From Chloroflexota bacterium (GTDB lineage: Bacteria; Chloroflexota; Limnocylindria; QHBO01): a stretch of 64,000 nucleotides of DNA. Location of the stretch: the NCBI GenBank assembly GCA_003243965.1, contig QHBO01000017.1, positions 62,001 to 126,000 of the forward strand, read 5' to 3'. The position numbers and the translations under genes are program-made. The notes beneath the pieces are model-generated. The model saw nothing but the letters and a program-made list of their open reading frames with translations, made no database searches and was not told the DNA's origin. Below are positions 48,119-56,396 of this stretch, piece after piece. How positions within the stretch are numbered: position 1 is the first letter of the stretch; each line of letters starts with the position of its first letter.

Positions 48119-49249
48119 ATGGCGAACATGGCGAAGAACGCGACTCGACCGGGTTCGAACCGACATCTAGGTCTGCTGACGGTGGTCGTGTTCGCCCTTA
48201 CCGCCTGTGCCGGCCAGCGGCCCGTCGTTGCCCCCGTAGTGACTGCGGCCCGAATGCTGGCGGTCCTCGAGGTCCCGGATGTCGCGGAGTCGGGCGCGGT
48301 GGTCGTGCTCGACCCAGCCGATGGCAGGCTCCTTTACCGGCTTCGGGTTGGCTATGATCCAGCGCTCGCGGCTTCGCCGGACGGCTCGCGGCTGTACGTG
48401 GCCTCCAACGCGACGGCGCCGGACGGTCAGCCACTGCCTGGCCGGCCGGTGCCTGAGCTGTGGGTTGTCGACCGCATCAGCGGTCAGATTGTGGCCAAGT
48501 CGCCACTCCCCGACCGTGCCATGAACACGATGCCAACGTCCACGCCGTCCCTCGCCGTCTCGGTCGACGGCCGCTACGTGTACGCGACAAGAATGCGAAC
48601 CCTGGTGCCCGGCACCGACCGACACTCAGTCGCGGTGCTCGACGCGGCTTCCGGCCGCGAGCTGGCGGACGTCGAATTGCCCGGCTGCGTCTTTTCGTCG
48701 CTGCTGCCGGTCCGCGACGGCCTGCGCGTGGCCTGCTTGGGCGGCGGCGAGGTCTTCGCCATCACTCCGGGCGCCGACGGACGGTTCCCGGCAGAGCGTC
48801 AGCAACTTGACGCGGGAATGACGGTTGCGACGGCGGCCACCGGCGCCGAGTCCGCCCGATTGTTGGTTGTGACCCCGACTGGTGTCTTGTTCGAATTCGA
48901 CGGATCGTTGCGCGTCGTGCGCCAGCGACTCCTCGACGTCCCGGCCGCGAAGGAGGCTTATGGGGTCGGAGCCGTCTCGAGCGACGGTCGGCTGCTCTAC
49001 GTCGGACTCCGCAATCGTGGCGCCAATCCCGAGCTCACCGATGTCGTCGTTGTGGCGCTCGATGCGTGGCAGCAGCTCGGCACGGTGCCACTGCCCGTTC
49101 CCGTGTGGTCTATCGCCAGTGGCCCGCCGGCCAACCTGTTCGCCGCGGACCGCGAGGGTGGCTCGGTATTCGTGCTCGATGGAGCCAGCGTCACGGTTAT
49201 TCGACGGCTGCAGGGCCTTGCCACCCCAGCGCTTGCCATAGGCAGGTAG
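48119..49249 (+). CDS. Lipoprotein with beta-propeller (YncE-like) domain
   Basis: A 376-residue exported protein. The N-terminus has a signal with lipobox 'FALTACAGQ' (Cys30), so it should be lipid-anchored. The rest is built of repeated strands with 'VVVLDPADGRLLYRL', 'LAASPDGSRLYVASN', 'LAVSVDGRYVYATR', 'SVAVLDAASGRELADVELPG' and 'VSSDGRLLYVGLRN', the blades of a seven-bladed propeller as in YncE or quinoprotein-amine-dehydrogenase-like proteins. No catalytic residues are recognised; such proteins often bind surface or redox partners. It lies alone between accessory DNA and the persulfide dioxygenase gene. Confidence 0.85.
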   Translation: MANMAKNATRPGSNRHLGLLTVVVFALTACAGQRPVVAPVVTAARMLAVLEVPDVAESGAVVVLDPADGRLLYRLRVGYDPALAASPDGSRLYVASNATAPDGQPLPGRPVPELWVVDRISGQIVAKSPLPDRAMNTMPTSTPSLAVSVDGRYVYATRMRTLVPGTDRHSVAVLDAASGRELADVELPGCVFSSLLPVRDGLRVACLGGGEVFAITPGADGRFPAERQQLDAGMTVATAATGAESARLLVVTPTGVLFEFDGSLRVVRQRLLDVPAAKEAYGVGAVSSDGRLLYVGLRNRGANPELTDVVVVALDAWQQLGTVPLPVPVWSIASGPPANLFAADREGGSVFVLDGASVTVIRRLQGLATPALAIGR

Positions 49250-49420
49250 GTGCGGTAAGTAAGCTGGGCTTGGGAATCCTGGAGTTGCCCCGGTCCGGGT
49301 GGCCTCATGTCCGAAAGGATAGGAGCGCACTTCGATCCGGCAGTGGACCCTATGTAGGCGTCGGATCCTCCGCGTCCGCCACTATGCTCCTCAACAGCGG
49401 GCAGCTATGGAGGTGGCCAC

Positions 49421-50776
49421 GTGCTGGAGATCTCACCGTTCGTCGATGAGGGCCTGGGGAACTCGTCGTACCTGGTCGAGCTCGGCGGGGGGCGAGCCCT
49501 GGTGGTCGATCCGACGCGCGACATCGGTCCGTACGTCGCGGCCGCGGAACGGCGGCGGCTGCGGATCACTCACAGCCTCGAGACCCACCTCCACGCCGAC
49601 TTCGTCTCCGGCAGCCGGGAAGTCGCACGACTGGGGGGCGAGGTCCTGGCTCCCGCGGCGGGTGACATCGCGTTTCCCCACCGCGGGCTGGAGGACGGTG
49701 AGGAGATCGATGTTGACGGCCTCATCCTGCGCGCCATCGGGACGCCCGGCCACACGCCCGAACATCTGTCGTACCTGGTGCTCGACGGCGCCCGACCGCT
49801 GGCCCTGTTCAGCGGCGGCGCGCTGCTCGTCGGTTCGGTGGCGCGGACCGACCTCATCAGCCCGGAGCAGACCGGGCCGCTGGCGCGCGCCCTGTACCGA
49901 TCGTTGCGCGACCGCATCCTGAGCCTGCCCGATGATCTCAGCGTGTATCCCACGCACGGTGCGGGCTCCTTCTGCTCCGCCTCCGTCGGCGGTGAGCGGA
50001 CCACCACGATCGGTCAGGAACGGGCAGCGAATCCGCTGCTGCGCGCGCCGAACGAGGAGGCCTTCGTGCGACAGCTGCTGGCGGGGTTCGGGAGCTATCC
50101 GGGCTACTTCCTGCGCCTCCGAGAAGTGAATCGGCATGGGCCGCGAGTCATCGGTCCGGAGCTCCCTGTCCTGGCGCGCCTCTCGCCTGGCGAGTTCCAG
50201 CGACACCTCGCCGATGGCGCCGAGCTGGTTGATGCACGCCCGATTGAAGCCTTCGCCGCCGGGCACATCCCCGGGGCGCTGTCCATTGCGCTGCGCGACG
50301 CATTCGCGTCGTGGCTGGGCTGGCTGATCGCAATGGAGCAGCCGCTGCTGTTCGTGCTCGATGGCGTCCAGGATCGCGATGAGCTGGTGCGTCAATGCCT
50401 GAAGATCGGCTTCGAGCGCCTGGTCGGCGAGCTGGCCGGTGGAATGGACGCGTGGCGCGCCGCCGGGCTGCCGGAAGCTCGCATAATCGCCAGCCGTGAT
50501 CCGGCGGCCCTGCCGGGCCAGGTCGTCGACGTTCGTCAGCGCAGCGAGTACGTGTCCGGTCACGTGCCGGATGCGGTGGCCATCGAGCTCGGCAGCCTGG
50601 CCGCGAACCCCGAGCGCCACGGGAGGGGCAGCGCGACCGTGATGTGCGGACACGGCGAACGGGCGATGACCGGGGCGAGCCTGCTGCAACGCGCCGGCGC
50701 AAGCCCCGCCGTGTTCCTCGGGGGTCCGCGCGACTGGTCGCGGGCCACCGGCGGACGCCTCGCGTCGGAGCAGTGA
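49421..50776 (+). CDS. MBL-fold persulfide dioxygenase-like protein with two rhodanese domains
   Basis: A 451-residue protein starting with GTG after GGAGG. The N-terminal MBL domain has 'ETHLHADFVSG' (His56, His58, Asp60), 'GTPGHTPEHLSYLV' and 'YPTHGAGSFC', the mononuclear-iron pattern of ETHE1-type persulfide dioxygenases. Two rhodanese domains follow (about 250-345 and 350-445). The first has 'LFVLDGVQDRD' where the active-site Cys should be, so it is inactive. The second has 'ATVMCGHGERA' with the Cys. This matches CstB-like enzymes that turn persulfide into sulfite and thiosulfate. The next gene, an MFS carrier, overlaps by GTGA. Confidence 0.88.
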   Translation: MLEISPFVDEGLGNSSYLVELGGGRALVVDPTRDIGPYVAAAERRRLRITHSLETHLHADFVSGSREVARLGGEVLAPAAGDIAFPHRGLEDGEEIDVDGLILRAIGTPGHTPEHLSYLVLDGARPLALFSGGALLVGSVARTDLISPEQTGPLARALYRSLRDRILSLPDDLSVYPTHGAGSFCSASVGGERTTTIGQERAANPLLRAPNEEAFVRQLLAGFGSYPGYFLRLREVNRHGPRVIGPELPVLARLSPGEFQRHLADGAELVDARPIEAFAAGHIPGALSIALRDAFASWLGWLIAMEQPLLFVLDGVQDRDELVRQCLKIGFERLVGELAGGMDAWRAAGLPEARIIASRDPAALPGQVVDVRQRSEYVSGHVPDAVAIELGSLAANPERHGRGSATVMCGHGERAMTGASLLQRAGASPAVFLGGPRDWSRATGGRLASEQ

Positions 50777-52092
50777 CCGCGTTCCCCAGGGTCGAGGCGT
50801 CGAGCAGACCCGACGGAGCGGAATCCCCGCTCCCCCAGCTGGGTCTCCGCGCGAACCTCGGGCAGTTCATGCTGCTCGTCGCGGTCAACGCGCTGGTCGG
50901 CGGCATGGTGGGTCAGGAGCGCACGGTTGTGCCGCTGCTCGCCGGCGAGGTGTTCGGACTGCGGACGGTGAGCGTCGCGCTGACGTTCATCGTAGCCTTC
51001 GGGCTGGTCAAGGCGGTGGCGAACTTCGCGGCGGGGGCGCTGTCCGACCGATACGGCCGCAAGCCCGTCCTGGTGGCCGGTTGGATCATCGGAGTGCCGG
51101 TCCCGCTGCTCCTCATCTGGGCGCCGGCCTGGGAGTGGCTGATCGTCGCGAACGTGCTGCTGGGTATCAACCAGGGGCTCACCTGGTCGACCACCGTGAC
51201 GATGAAGATCGACCTCGTCGGCCCGGCGCGTCGTGGACTGGCGATGGGGCTCAACGAGGCGTCCGGATACGGAGCGGTGGCGCTGACCGCGTTCGCCACC
51301 GGGTTGATGGCCGATGCCTGGGGCCTGCGGCCCGCCCCGTTCCTGCTCGGCCTGGCGTTCGCCGGCCTCGGCCTGGGGCTCTCCAGCCTCCTCGTCCACG
51401 AGACGCGCGGCCACGCGTGGCGCGAGGCGCCCAAAGACGGCTCATCGCCGGCGGGCAGCGGCGCGCTGTCGATCGGTCGAATCTTCACTTTGACCAGCTT
51501 CCGCGAACCGGCCCTGTCCGCCATCTGTCAGGCGGGGCTGGCCAATAATCTGAACGACGCGCTCGCCTGGGGCGTGCTGCCGGTGTACTACGCCGCCGCC
51601 GGCCTGTCCGTCGCCGAGATCGGCATCCTTGCCGCCCTCTATCCAGCGGTCTGGGGCCTCGGGCAGCTTGGGACCGGAGCGCTCTCGGACCGGGTCGGCC
51701 GCAAGCGACTGGTCGCCACCGGCATGCTGGTCCAGGCACTCGCCATCGCGCTGATCGCGCTGACCCATGGCTTCGCTGCATGGGCCGCTGCGGCGCTGCT
51801 GCTCGGCGCCGGCACCGCGATGGTCTACCCGACACTGCTTGCGGCGGTCGGCGATGTGGCGCACCCGGCATGGCGCGCGTCGGCGCTCGGCGTCTACCGC
51901 CTGTGGCGCGATGCCGGGTTTGCCGTCGGCGCCATACTGGCCGGCCTCCTCGCGGATCGCTTCGGGGTTGGCACCGCGATCTGGACGATTGCGATCCTGA
52001 CGCTGCTCTCCGGCGTGATCGTGGGCGTGCGGATGTACGAGACGCATCCGCCAGCGTCACGCAGCGCCATGCCGGTCTCCGAGCCACGGTGA
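50773..52092 (+). CDS. Major facilitator superfamily transporter
   Basis: A 439-residue, 12-span carrier. The GTG at 50773 overlaps the preceding stop. The loop 2-3 motif 'GALSDRYGRKPVLVAG' and its counterpart in the second half 'GALSDRVGRKRLVATG' are classic MFS marks; 'NQGLTWSTTVTMKIDLVGP' and 'GLNEASGYGAVAL' resemble the YdeE/NarK-distant group of drug or small-anion carriers. Coupling to the persulfide dioxygenase suggests that it moves a sulfur compound such as sulfite or thiosulfate (inference). Confidence 0.85.
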   Translation: MTAFPRVEASSRPDGAESPLPQLGLRANLGQFMLLVAVNALVGGMVGQERTVVPLLAGEVFGLRTVSVALTFIVAFGLVKAVANFAAGALSDRYGRKPVLVAGWIIGVPVPLLLIWAPAWEWLIVANVLLGINQGLTWSTTVTMKIDLVGPARRGLAMGLNEASGYGAVALTAFATGLMADAWGLRPAPFLLGLAFAGLGLGLSSLLVHETRGHAWREAPKDGSSPAGSGALSIGRIFTLTSFREPALSAICQAGLANNLNDALAWGVLPVYYAAAGLSVAEIGILAALYPAVWGLGQLGTGALSDRVGRKRLVATGMLVQALAIALIALTHGFAAWAAAALLLGAGTAMVYPTLLAAVGDVAHPAWRASALGVYRLWRDAGFAVGAILAGLLADRFGVGTAIWTIAILTLLSGVIVGVRMYETHPPASRSAMPVSEPR

Positions 52093-52114
52093 GGCGTGTC
52101 TCGGCAATCGCGCT

Positions 52115-52131
52115 CGCCGGCCAATCCGGCG
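52115..52131. terminator. Hairpin between convergent genes, possible two-way terminator
   Basis: CGCCGG and CCGGCG pair around a CCAAT loop (52115-52131), between the stops of the MFS gene (52092) and the DUF1634 gene (52136). There is no T-run, so it may act only as a transcript-end stabiliser. Confidence 0.35.
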
Positions 52132-52135
52132 CGGA

Positions 52136-52435
52136 CTAGCGCACCAGCAGCAGGCTGGCCAGCACGATCCCCAGCACCGCAGCGGTGATCAGCGCGTACA
52201 GCCGGTCCCGCTCGAGGATGAAGCCGATGACCGACACGAGCACGCGCAGCACCGGCGTGGCGATCAGCACGATCAGTCCGATCCGCGCCAGGGCGGTGGC
52301 CGGCATGCCAAGCACCAGGCCCTGCCAGCCGACGAGCCAGGACGCGACCAGGCCGGCGAGCAGCAGGGCGGTCGACACCGCCAGGCCGCCGAGGAGGACG
52401 GTGCTGACCACCCAGCGGAAGCGGTCGGGGCTCAC
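52136..52435 (-). CDS. DUF1634 family membrane protein
   Basis: A 99-residue protein with three membrane spans. 'SPDRFRWVVSTVLLGGLAVSTALLLAGLV' (in parts) and 'ARIGLIVLIATPVLRVLVSVIGFILERDRLYALIT' (in parts) match DUF1634. This family regularly accompanies TauE/SafE exporters, and here its GTG overlaps the stop of that gene (GTGA). It is probably a small partner of the exporter. It is the last gene of the operon headed by the fluoride riboswitch. Confidence 0.88.
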   Translation of the reverse strand: MSPDRFRWVVSTVLLGGLAVSTALLLAGLVASWLVGWQGLVLGMPATALARIGLIVLIATPVLRVLVSVIGFILERDRLYALITAAVLGIVLASLLLVR

Positions 52436-53274
52436 AGGCCCACCCCAAAGCCCCGCGCCAGCGTCTCCAGCCCGATCAGTACCAGGATCGGGAGGAACGC
52501 GCGGCGCACCTGACGGTTGGACAGGTGCGGCAGGAGACGAGCACCGGCCAGCGCACCGACCAGCACGCCCAGAGCGACGGGCGTGGCGATGGTGGGATCG
52601 ATCTGTCCGCGTCCGAGATACACGCCGGCGGAGGCGGCGGCGGTAACGCCGATCATGAAGTTGCTCGTCGTCGACGAAACCTTCATCGGGAGACGCATCG
52701 CGCCGTCCATGGCAAGGACCTTCAGCGCGCCCGAGCCGATGCCCAGCAGGCCAGACACGACTCCGGCCCCCGCCATCAGGCCCAGGCCGAGCGGGATCCG
52801 CTGCGCAGAATACGCGACCTCGCGGCCCATCCGCGCGTCCGGATAGGAACCGACCAGCTCCAGCCGGACGGCGAGCGGGCTAGGCTCGACTGCGGGAGGT
52901 AGCTCCTCGCCCAGGCGCAGAAACTGTTGGGCGGCCGAGCCGAGCAGGACCAGGCCGAGCAGCACGAACAGCGCCGACGGGGCCACCACGGCCGCCAGGA
53001 GGGCGCCGGCCACCGCTCCGCTGGTGGTGGCAAGCTCCAGGAACATCGCGATCCGCAGGTTCGTGAGCCGGTCGCGCACGTACGAGGCCGCCGCACCCGA
53101 GCTGGTGGCGATGACGCTCACAATGCTCGCGCCGATGGCCAGGTGGAGCGGAACCCCGAACACGATCGTCAGGGCCGGCACCACGAGCATGCCGCCACCG
53201 ATGCCACCCAGGGCGCCCAGGAATCCTGCGGCCACGCTGACCATCAGGATCGCGGCATCCAGCCCCGGACTCAC
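52432..53274 (-). CDS. TauE/SafE family anion exporter
   Basis: A 280-residue protein of seven to eight spans. The GTG at 53274 follows GGGGAG and overlaps the stop of a 51-codon gene (GTGA). The two family repeats are visible as 'GFLGALGGIGGGMLVVPAL' and 'GVVSGLLGIGSGALKVLAM', with '[13 protein letters not shown]' and 'TTSNFMIGVTAAASAGVY'. TauE/SafE proteins export sulfite, sulfoacetate or other small anions. It lies downstream of crcB and the fluoride riboswitch without a visible new promoter, and converges with the persulfide dioxygenase/MFS pair. Whether the cargo is a sulfur oxyanion or something fluoride-related is open. Confidence 0.92.
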   Translation of the reverse strand: MSPGLDAAILMVSVAAGFLGALGGIGGGMLVVPALTIVFGVPLHLAIGASIVSVIATSSGAAASYVRDRLTNLRIAMFLELATTSGAVAGALLAAVVAPSALFVLLGLVLLGSAAQQFLRLGEELPPAVEPSPLAVRLELVGSYPDARMGREVAYSAQRIPLGLGLMAGAGVVSGLLGIGSGALKVLAMDGAMRLPMKVSSTTSNFMIGVTAAASAGVYLGRGQIDPTIATPVALGVLVGALAGARLLPHLSNRQVRRAFLPILVLIGLETLARGFGVGL

Positions 53275-53426
53275 CTCGCTCCCCGCTCGCGACGCGACCC
53301 GCGCCCGTCCGCCTGTCGGTCCGCGGCCGCCCGGCGCCGCTCGATGTGCACGATCGCCGACACGGCGAGCACGAGGCCGATGAAAAACAGCCCGGCAATC
53401 GCCATCATCAGCAGAACCGCGTCCAC
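53271..53426 (-). CDS. 51-residue single-span membrane peptide
   Basis: A short gene from a GTG at 53426, 12 bases after the DUF190 stop, to a TGA at 53271 that overlaps the TauE start (GTGA). The peptide has one membrane span ('LMMAIAGLFFIGLVLAVSAIV', seen in parts) and a strongly basic tail ('HIERRRAAADRQADGRGSRR', in part). The tight fit between two genes and the hydrophobic-then-basic design support it. It may be a small subunit of the exporter. No family known to me. Confidence 0.6.
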   Translation of the reverse strand: MDAVLLMMAIAGLFFIGLVLAVSAIVHIERRRAAADRQADGRGSRRERGAR

Positions 53427-53438
53427 CCCAAGCGGCGC

Positions 53439-53789
53439 TCAGCCGCGCGCTGGCGGGTGGCTGGCGCGGTACGCCACGACCTCGACCCGTTCGAGGGTAA
53501 TGAGGCCGTCCCCCACCATGCCATCCAGGATGGGCAGCACCGCGCGGATCCGATCTTCCTGGTCCACCACCTCGATCACCAGGGGCAGGTCCTCGGAGAG
53601 GCTCAGGATTCGAGTGGTGTGAAGATGAGCCTTGGCGCCAAAGCCCTCGATCCCGCGAAGCACGGTGGCGCCCGCCAGCCCTCGCCTGCGCAGCTCTTCG
53701 ACGATGGCGTGGTACAGCGGCTTGCCGTGCCAGCGGTCCGACTCGCCGATATAGATGCGCACCAGCAGCCCGGTGCCATCGATCTTCAC
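53439..53789 (-). CDS. DUF190 family protein
   Basis: A 116-residue protein with the ferredoxin-like DUF190 (PII-like) pattern: 'LLVRIYIGESDRWHGKPLYHAIVEELRRRGLAGATVLRGI' (in parts), 'GFGAK..LHT.RIL.LSEDLPLVIEVVD' and 'LP.LDGMVGDGLITLERVEV'. The GTG at 53789 overlaps the crcB stop (GTGA). DUF190 genes commonly sit beside crcB, and the fold resembles PII signalling proteins, so it may regulate the fluoride channel. This role is inferred from context. Confidence 0.92.
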   Translation of the reverse strand: MKIDGTGLLVRIYIGESDRWHGKPLYHAIVEELRRRGLAGATVLRGIEGFGAKAHLHTTRILSLSEDLPLVIEVVDQEDRIRAVLPILDGMVGDGLITLERVEVVAYRASHPPARG

Positions 53790-54157
53790 AGCGCCCGGCC
53801 AATGGACACGCCGATCACCACTGCCGCAACGCCCAGCAATGAGGAGCCGACCAGGTTCGCCAGCATCAGCGCCCACACCCCTTCCTCTGCGAGCCTCCAG
53901 CTCTCGAGCGCCATGGTCGAGAACGTCGTGTACGCCCCCACGAAGCCGATCATCAGCGGCCCGCGCAGCTGGTTCGCCAACACCCCACGCTCGACCAGCA
54001 TCGCGAACAGGATGCCGACCACCAGACAGCCGGAGACATTCACCACCAGCGTCCCGTACGGAAAGCCGCCGCCGGTTCTGGCCGATACCCAGCCGTCGAC
54101 CGCATACCGGGTGATTGCCCCCAGGAACCCGCCCAGGCCGATGAACCACAGCCCCAC
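53786..54157 (-). CDS. crcB: Fluoride channel CrcB/Fluc
   Basis: About 123 residues, four membrane spans. Family marks are 'GLGGFLGAITRYAVDGW', 'GTLVVNVSGCLVVGIL' with the conserved Asn, and 'GFVGAYTTFSTMALE' with the Phe-Ser-Thr region of the pore. CrcB works as an inverted dual-topology dimer that lets fluoride leave the cell. GGAGG (54164-54168) is adjacent to the ATG at 54163 but lies six bases before the GTG at 54157, so I prefer the GTG. A fluoride riboswitch lies immediately upstream. DUF190 is coupled downstream. Confidence 0.95.
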   Translation of the reverse strand: MGLWFIGLGGFLGAITRYAVDGWVSARTGGGFPYGTLVVNVSGCLVVGILFAMLVERGVLANQLRGPLMIGFVGAYTTFSTMALESWRLAEEGVWALMLANLVGSSLLGVAAVVIGVSIGRAL

Positions 54158-54180
54158 TTGCATCCTCCACGCGGATGTCT

Positions 54181-54232
54181 CCAGGAGCCATCAGCCCAAC
54201 CGGGCAGTTTCGCGGGCGAGCCCCATCACCCT
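54181..54232 (-). ncRNA. Fluoride riboswitch (crcB motif)
   Basis: On the minus strand 15 to 70 bases before crcB the sequence shows GGTGATGG, then GGCTCGCC, a loop with GAAACTGCCC, and GGCTGATGGCTCCTG. These are the conserved blocks of the crcB RNA motif, in order and at normal spacing. The aptamer binds fluoride and raises expression of fluoride-resistance genes. Its position directly before crcB confirms it. The crcB ribosome-binding site lies just past the last block, so control of translation is possible. Confidence 0.9.
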
Positions 54233-54256
54233 GCCCGATGGTAGACCAAACGCCCC

Positions 54257-56296
54257 CTATGCCGCGGTGGCCACCTGGGTCAGCTGCCCCGCTGCCGGCT
54301 CCGATCGCAGTCGCAGGCGTCGGAGCAGCTGGGCGTTGAGCGCCACCACGATGGTCGAAACGCTCATGACCAGCGCCCCAACGCTCATCGGCAGCACGAA
54401 ACCGAGCGGGGCAAGCGCTCCGGCGGCGACCGGGATGGCCAGCGCGTTGTAGCCGGTCGCCCACACGAGGTTCTGGATCATCTTCCGGTAGCTCGCCCGG
54501 CTGAGCCGAATCGCGGCCGCCACGTCGCGGGGATCGTCGCGAACCAGGATGATGCCGGCCGATTCGACTGCGACGTCGGTTCCGGCACCGATGGCGATGC
54601 CGACGTCGGCCTGCGTCAGGGCTGGAGCGTCGTTCACACCGTCGCCGACCATCCCGACCCGGGCGCCGGATGCCTGGAATCTCCTGATCGTCTCGGACTT
54701 GTCGGCCGGCAGGACCTCGGCCGCCACCTCGTCGATGCCCAGCCGGCTGGCCACCGACTCGGCCACCGACCGGGCGTCGCCGGTGATCATGGCCACCCGG
54801 AGCCCCATCCGGTGCAGCAGCGTCACGGCCTCCGCGGACTCCGGCCTGATCTCGTCCTCGACGGCGACGGCCCCGAGCACCCGGTCGCCCAAAACGACGT
54901 GCAGCACGGTGCGTCCCTGGGCCGCCCATTCTTGGGTGGCGATGCCGATTTCGGGTCCAGGCTGCGCACCGAGATCACCAAGCAGGCGCGGACCGCCGAC
55001 CGATACCACCTCGCCGCGGATGGTGGCACGCGCTCCCCGGCCGGACAGCGCCTCGAAGTCGGTGGCACGGGCAGGCCGGATTCCCCTCCGTTCGGCGCCG
55101 GCGACGATCGCCTTGGCAAGCGGATGCTCCGAGTCCGTCTCGACCGCCGCGGCAAGGCCAAGCAGCTCGCTCTCGTCGATCCCGTCGGCCACGACGATCC
55201 CGGCCATGACAGCCTCCCCACGGGTCAGCGTGCCTGTCTTGTCAAAGACGATGATGCCGAGGTCCCTGGCGCGCTCGAGCGCAAGGCGGTCCTTGACCAG
55301 CAGACCGTTCCGCGCCCCTAGCGTGGTGCTGATGGCGATCACGAGCGGAATGGCGAGCCCGAGCGCGTGCGGGCACGCGATCACCAGCACGGTGGCGGTG
55401 CGGATCAGCGCCTCCTCGGGCCGCCCGGCGAGCATCCACGCTGCCAGCGTGATGGTGCCGGCGGCGAGCGCAACAAAGAACAGGACCGCTGCGGCTCGAT
55501 CCGCAAGCGCCTGTGCCCGGCTGTTCGAGGCTTGCGCGGCGGCGACCAGCCGCATGATCCCGGACAGCGCGGTCTCGTCTCCCACCGCCGTCACCCGGAC
55601 CCGGAGGCTGCCGCCGGCCGCCACGGTGCCGGCCACTACCGCCGCCCCGGGTGCCTTGGTCACCGGGCGCGATTCGCCGGTGATCATCGACTCGTCGACG
55701 TCGGCCATCCCCTCGACGACCTCGCCGTCCGCCGGCACCCGGGTACCGGGGCGCACGAGGACGAGGTCGCCAACCGCGAGCATGTGCAGCGGGACGCTCT
55801 CGATGGCAGTGTCGGTCACCCGCTCGGCGGTATCGGGGAGCAGCTCGGTCAGCGCCGACAGCGCCCCCTGGGCCTGCATGATCGACCTCATCTCGAGCCA
55901 GTGACCCAGGCTCATGACCGTGATCAGGGTCGCCAACTCCCACCACACGTCAACGCTGAACACGCCGAGCGTCGCGGCCCAGCTGGCGACGAAGGCCACC
56001 AGGATCGCCAGGCTGATGAGGGTCATCATCCCTGGCAGCCTGTCTCGCAGTTCGGTGAACGCCCCTCGCAGGAAGACGGCTCCGCCATACGCGAAGACCA
56101 CCGTCCCGATCAGCGGCGGAATCCAGTTCGAGCCGGGCAGAACCGGAGCGCGGTATCCGAGCCACATCTGGACCTCGCCGCTCCAGACCACGACCGGAAT
56201 GGTCAGCAGCAGCACGATCCAGAACTGGCGGCGGTAGGCGTCCGGGTCGTGACCCGCATGCTTGGCGTGGGCGCCGCCGTGGTGTATACCCGTCAC
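54257..56296 (-). CDS. copB: Heavy-metal P-type ATPase, CopB-type (CPH)
   Basis: A 679-residue P1B-ATPase. The GTG at 56296 follows GGAGG; farther starts would lie in the operator. There is no N-terminal HMA domain, only a His-rich leader ('GIHHGGAHAKHAGHDPD'). Catalytic marks are 'DESMITGESRPV' (actuator TGE), 'VIACPHALGLAIPLV' (the CPH membrane motif of the CopB group), 'IIVFDKTGTLTRGE' (phosphorylated Asp), 'SEHPLAKAIV' (HP) and 'GMVGDGVNDAPALTQAD'. CPH-type pumps export copper(I/II) or silver. It is divergent from csoR across a shared palindrome, so copper should induce it. Confidence 0.93.
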   Translation of the reverse strand: MTGIHHGGAHAKHAGHDPDAYRRQFWIVLLLTIPVVVWSGEVQMWLGYRAPVLPGSNWIPPLIGTVVFAYGGAVFLRGAFTELRDRLPGMMTLISLAILVAFVASWAATLGVFSVDVWWELATLITVMSLGHWLEMRSIMQAQGALSALTELLPDTAERVTDTAIESVPLHMLAVGDLVLVRPGTRVPADGEVVEGMADVDESMITGESRPVTKAPGAAVVAGTVAAGGSLRVRVTAVGDETALSGIMRLVAAAQASNSRAQALADRAAAVLFFVALAAGTITLAAWMLAGRPEEALIRTATVLVIACPHALGLAIPLVIAISTTLGARNGLLVKDRLALERARDLGIIVFDKTGTLTRGEAVMAGIVVADGIDESELLGLAAAVETDSEHPLAKAIVAGAERRGIRPARATDFEALSGRGARATIRGEVVSVGGPRLLGDLGAQPGPEIGIATQEWAAQGRTVLHVVLGDRVLGAVAVEDEIRPESAEAVTLLHRMGLRVAMITGDARSVAESVASRLGIDEVAAEVLPADKSETIRRFQASGARVGMVGDGVNDAPALTQADVGIAIGAGTDVAVESAGIILVRDDPRDVAAAIRLSRASYRKMIQNLVWATGYNALAIPVAAGALAPLGFVLPMSVGALVMSVSTIVVALNAQLLRRLRLRSEPAAGQLTQVATAA

Positions 56297-56341
56297 TCCT
56301 CGCCTCCGGTCCTGTCTAGCCCGTCGCAACATGCGCATCGT

Positions 56342-56358
56342 ATACCCCGTAGGGGTAT
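56342..56358. promoter_or_regulatory. CsoR-type operator palindrome
   Basis: ATACCCC-GTA-GGGGTAT at 56342-56358 is a perfect inverted repeat, the typical C/G-tract palindrome bound by CsoR. It lies between the divergent copB (start 56296) and csoR (start 56397) genes and can control both. Confidence 0.8.
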
Positions 56359-56396
56359 CCTGTACGATCCCGGCGGATGGAAACTCGGAGGCACGC

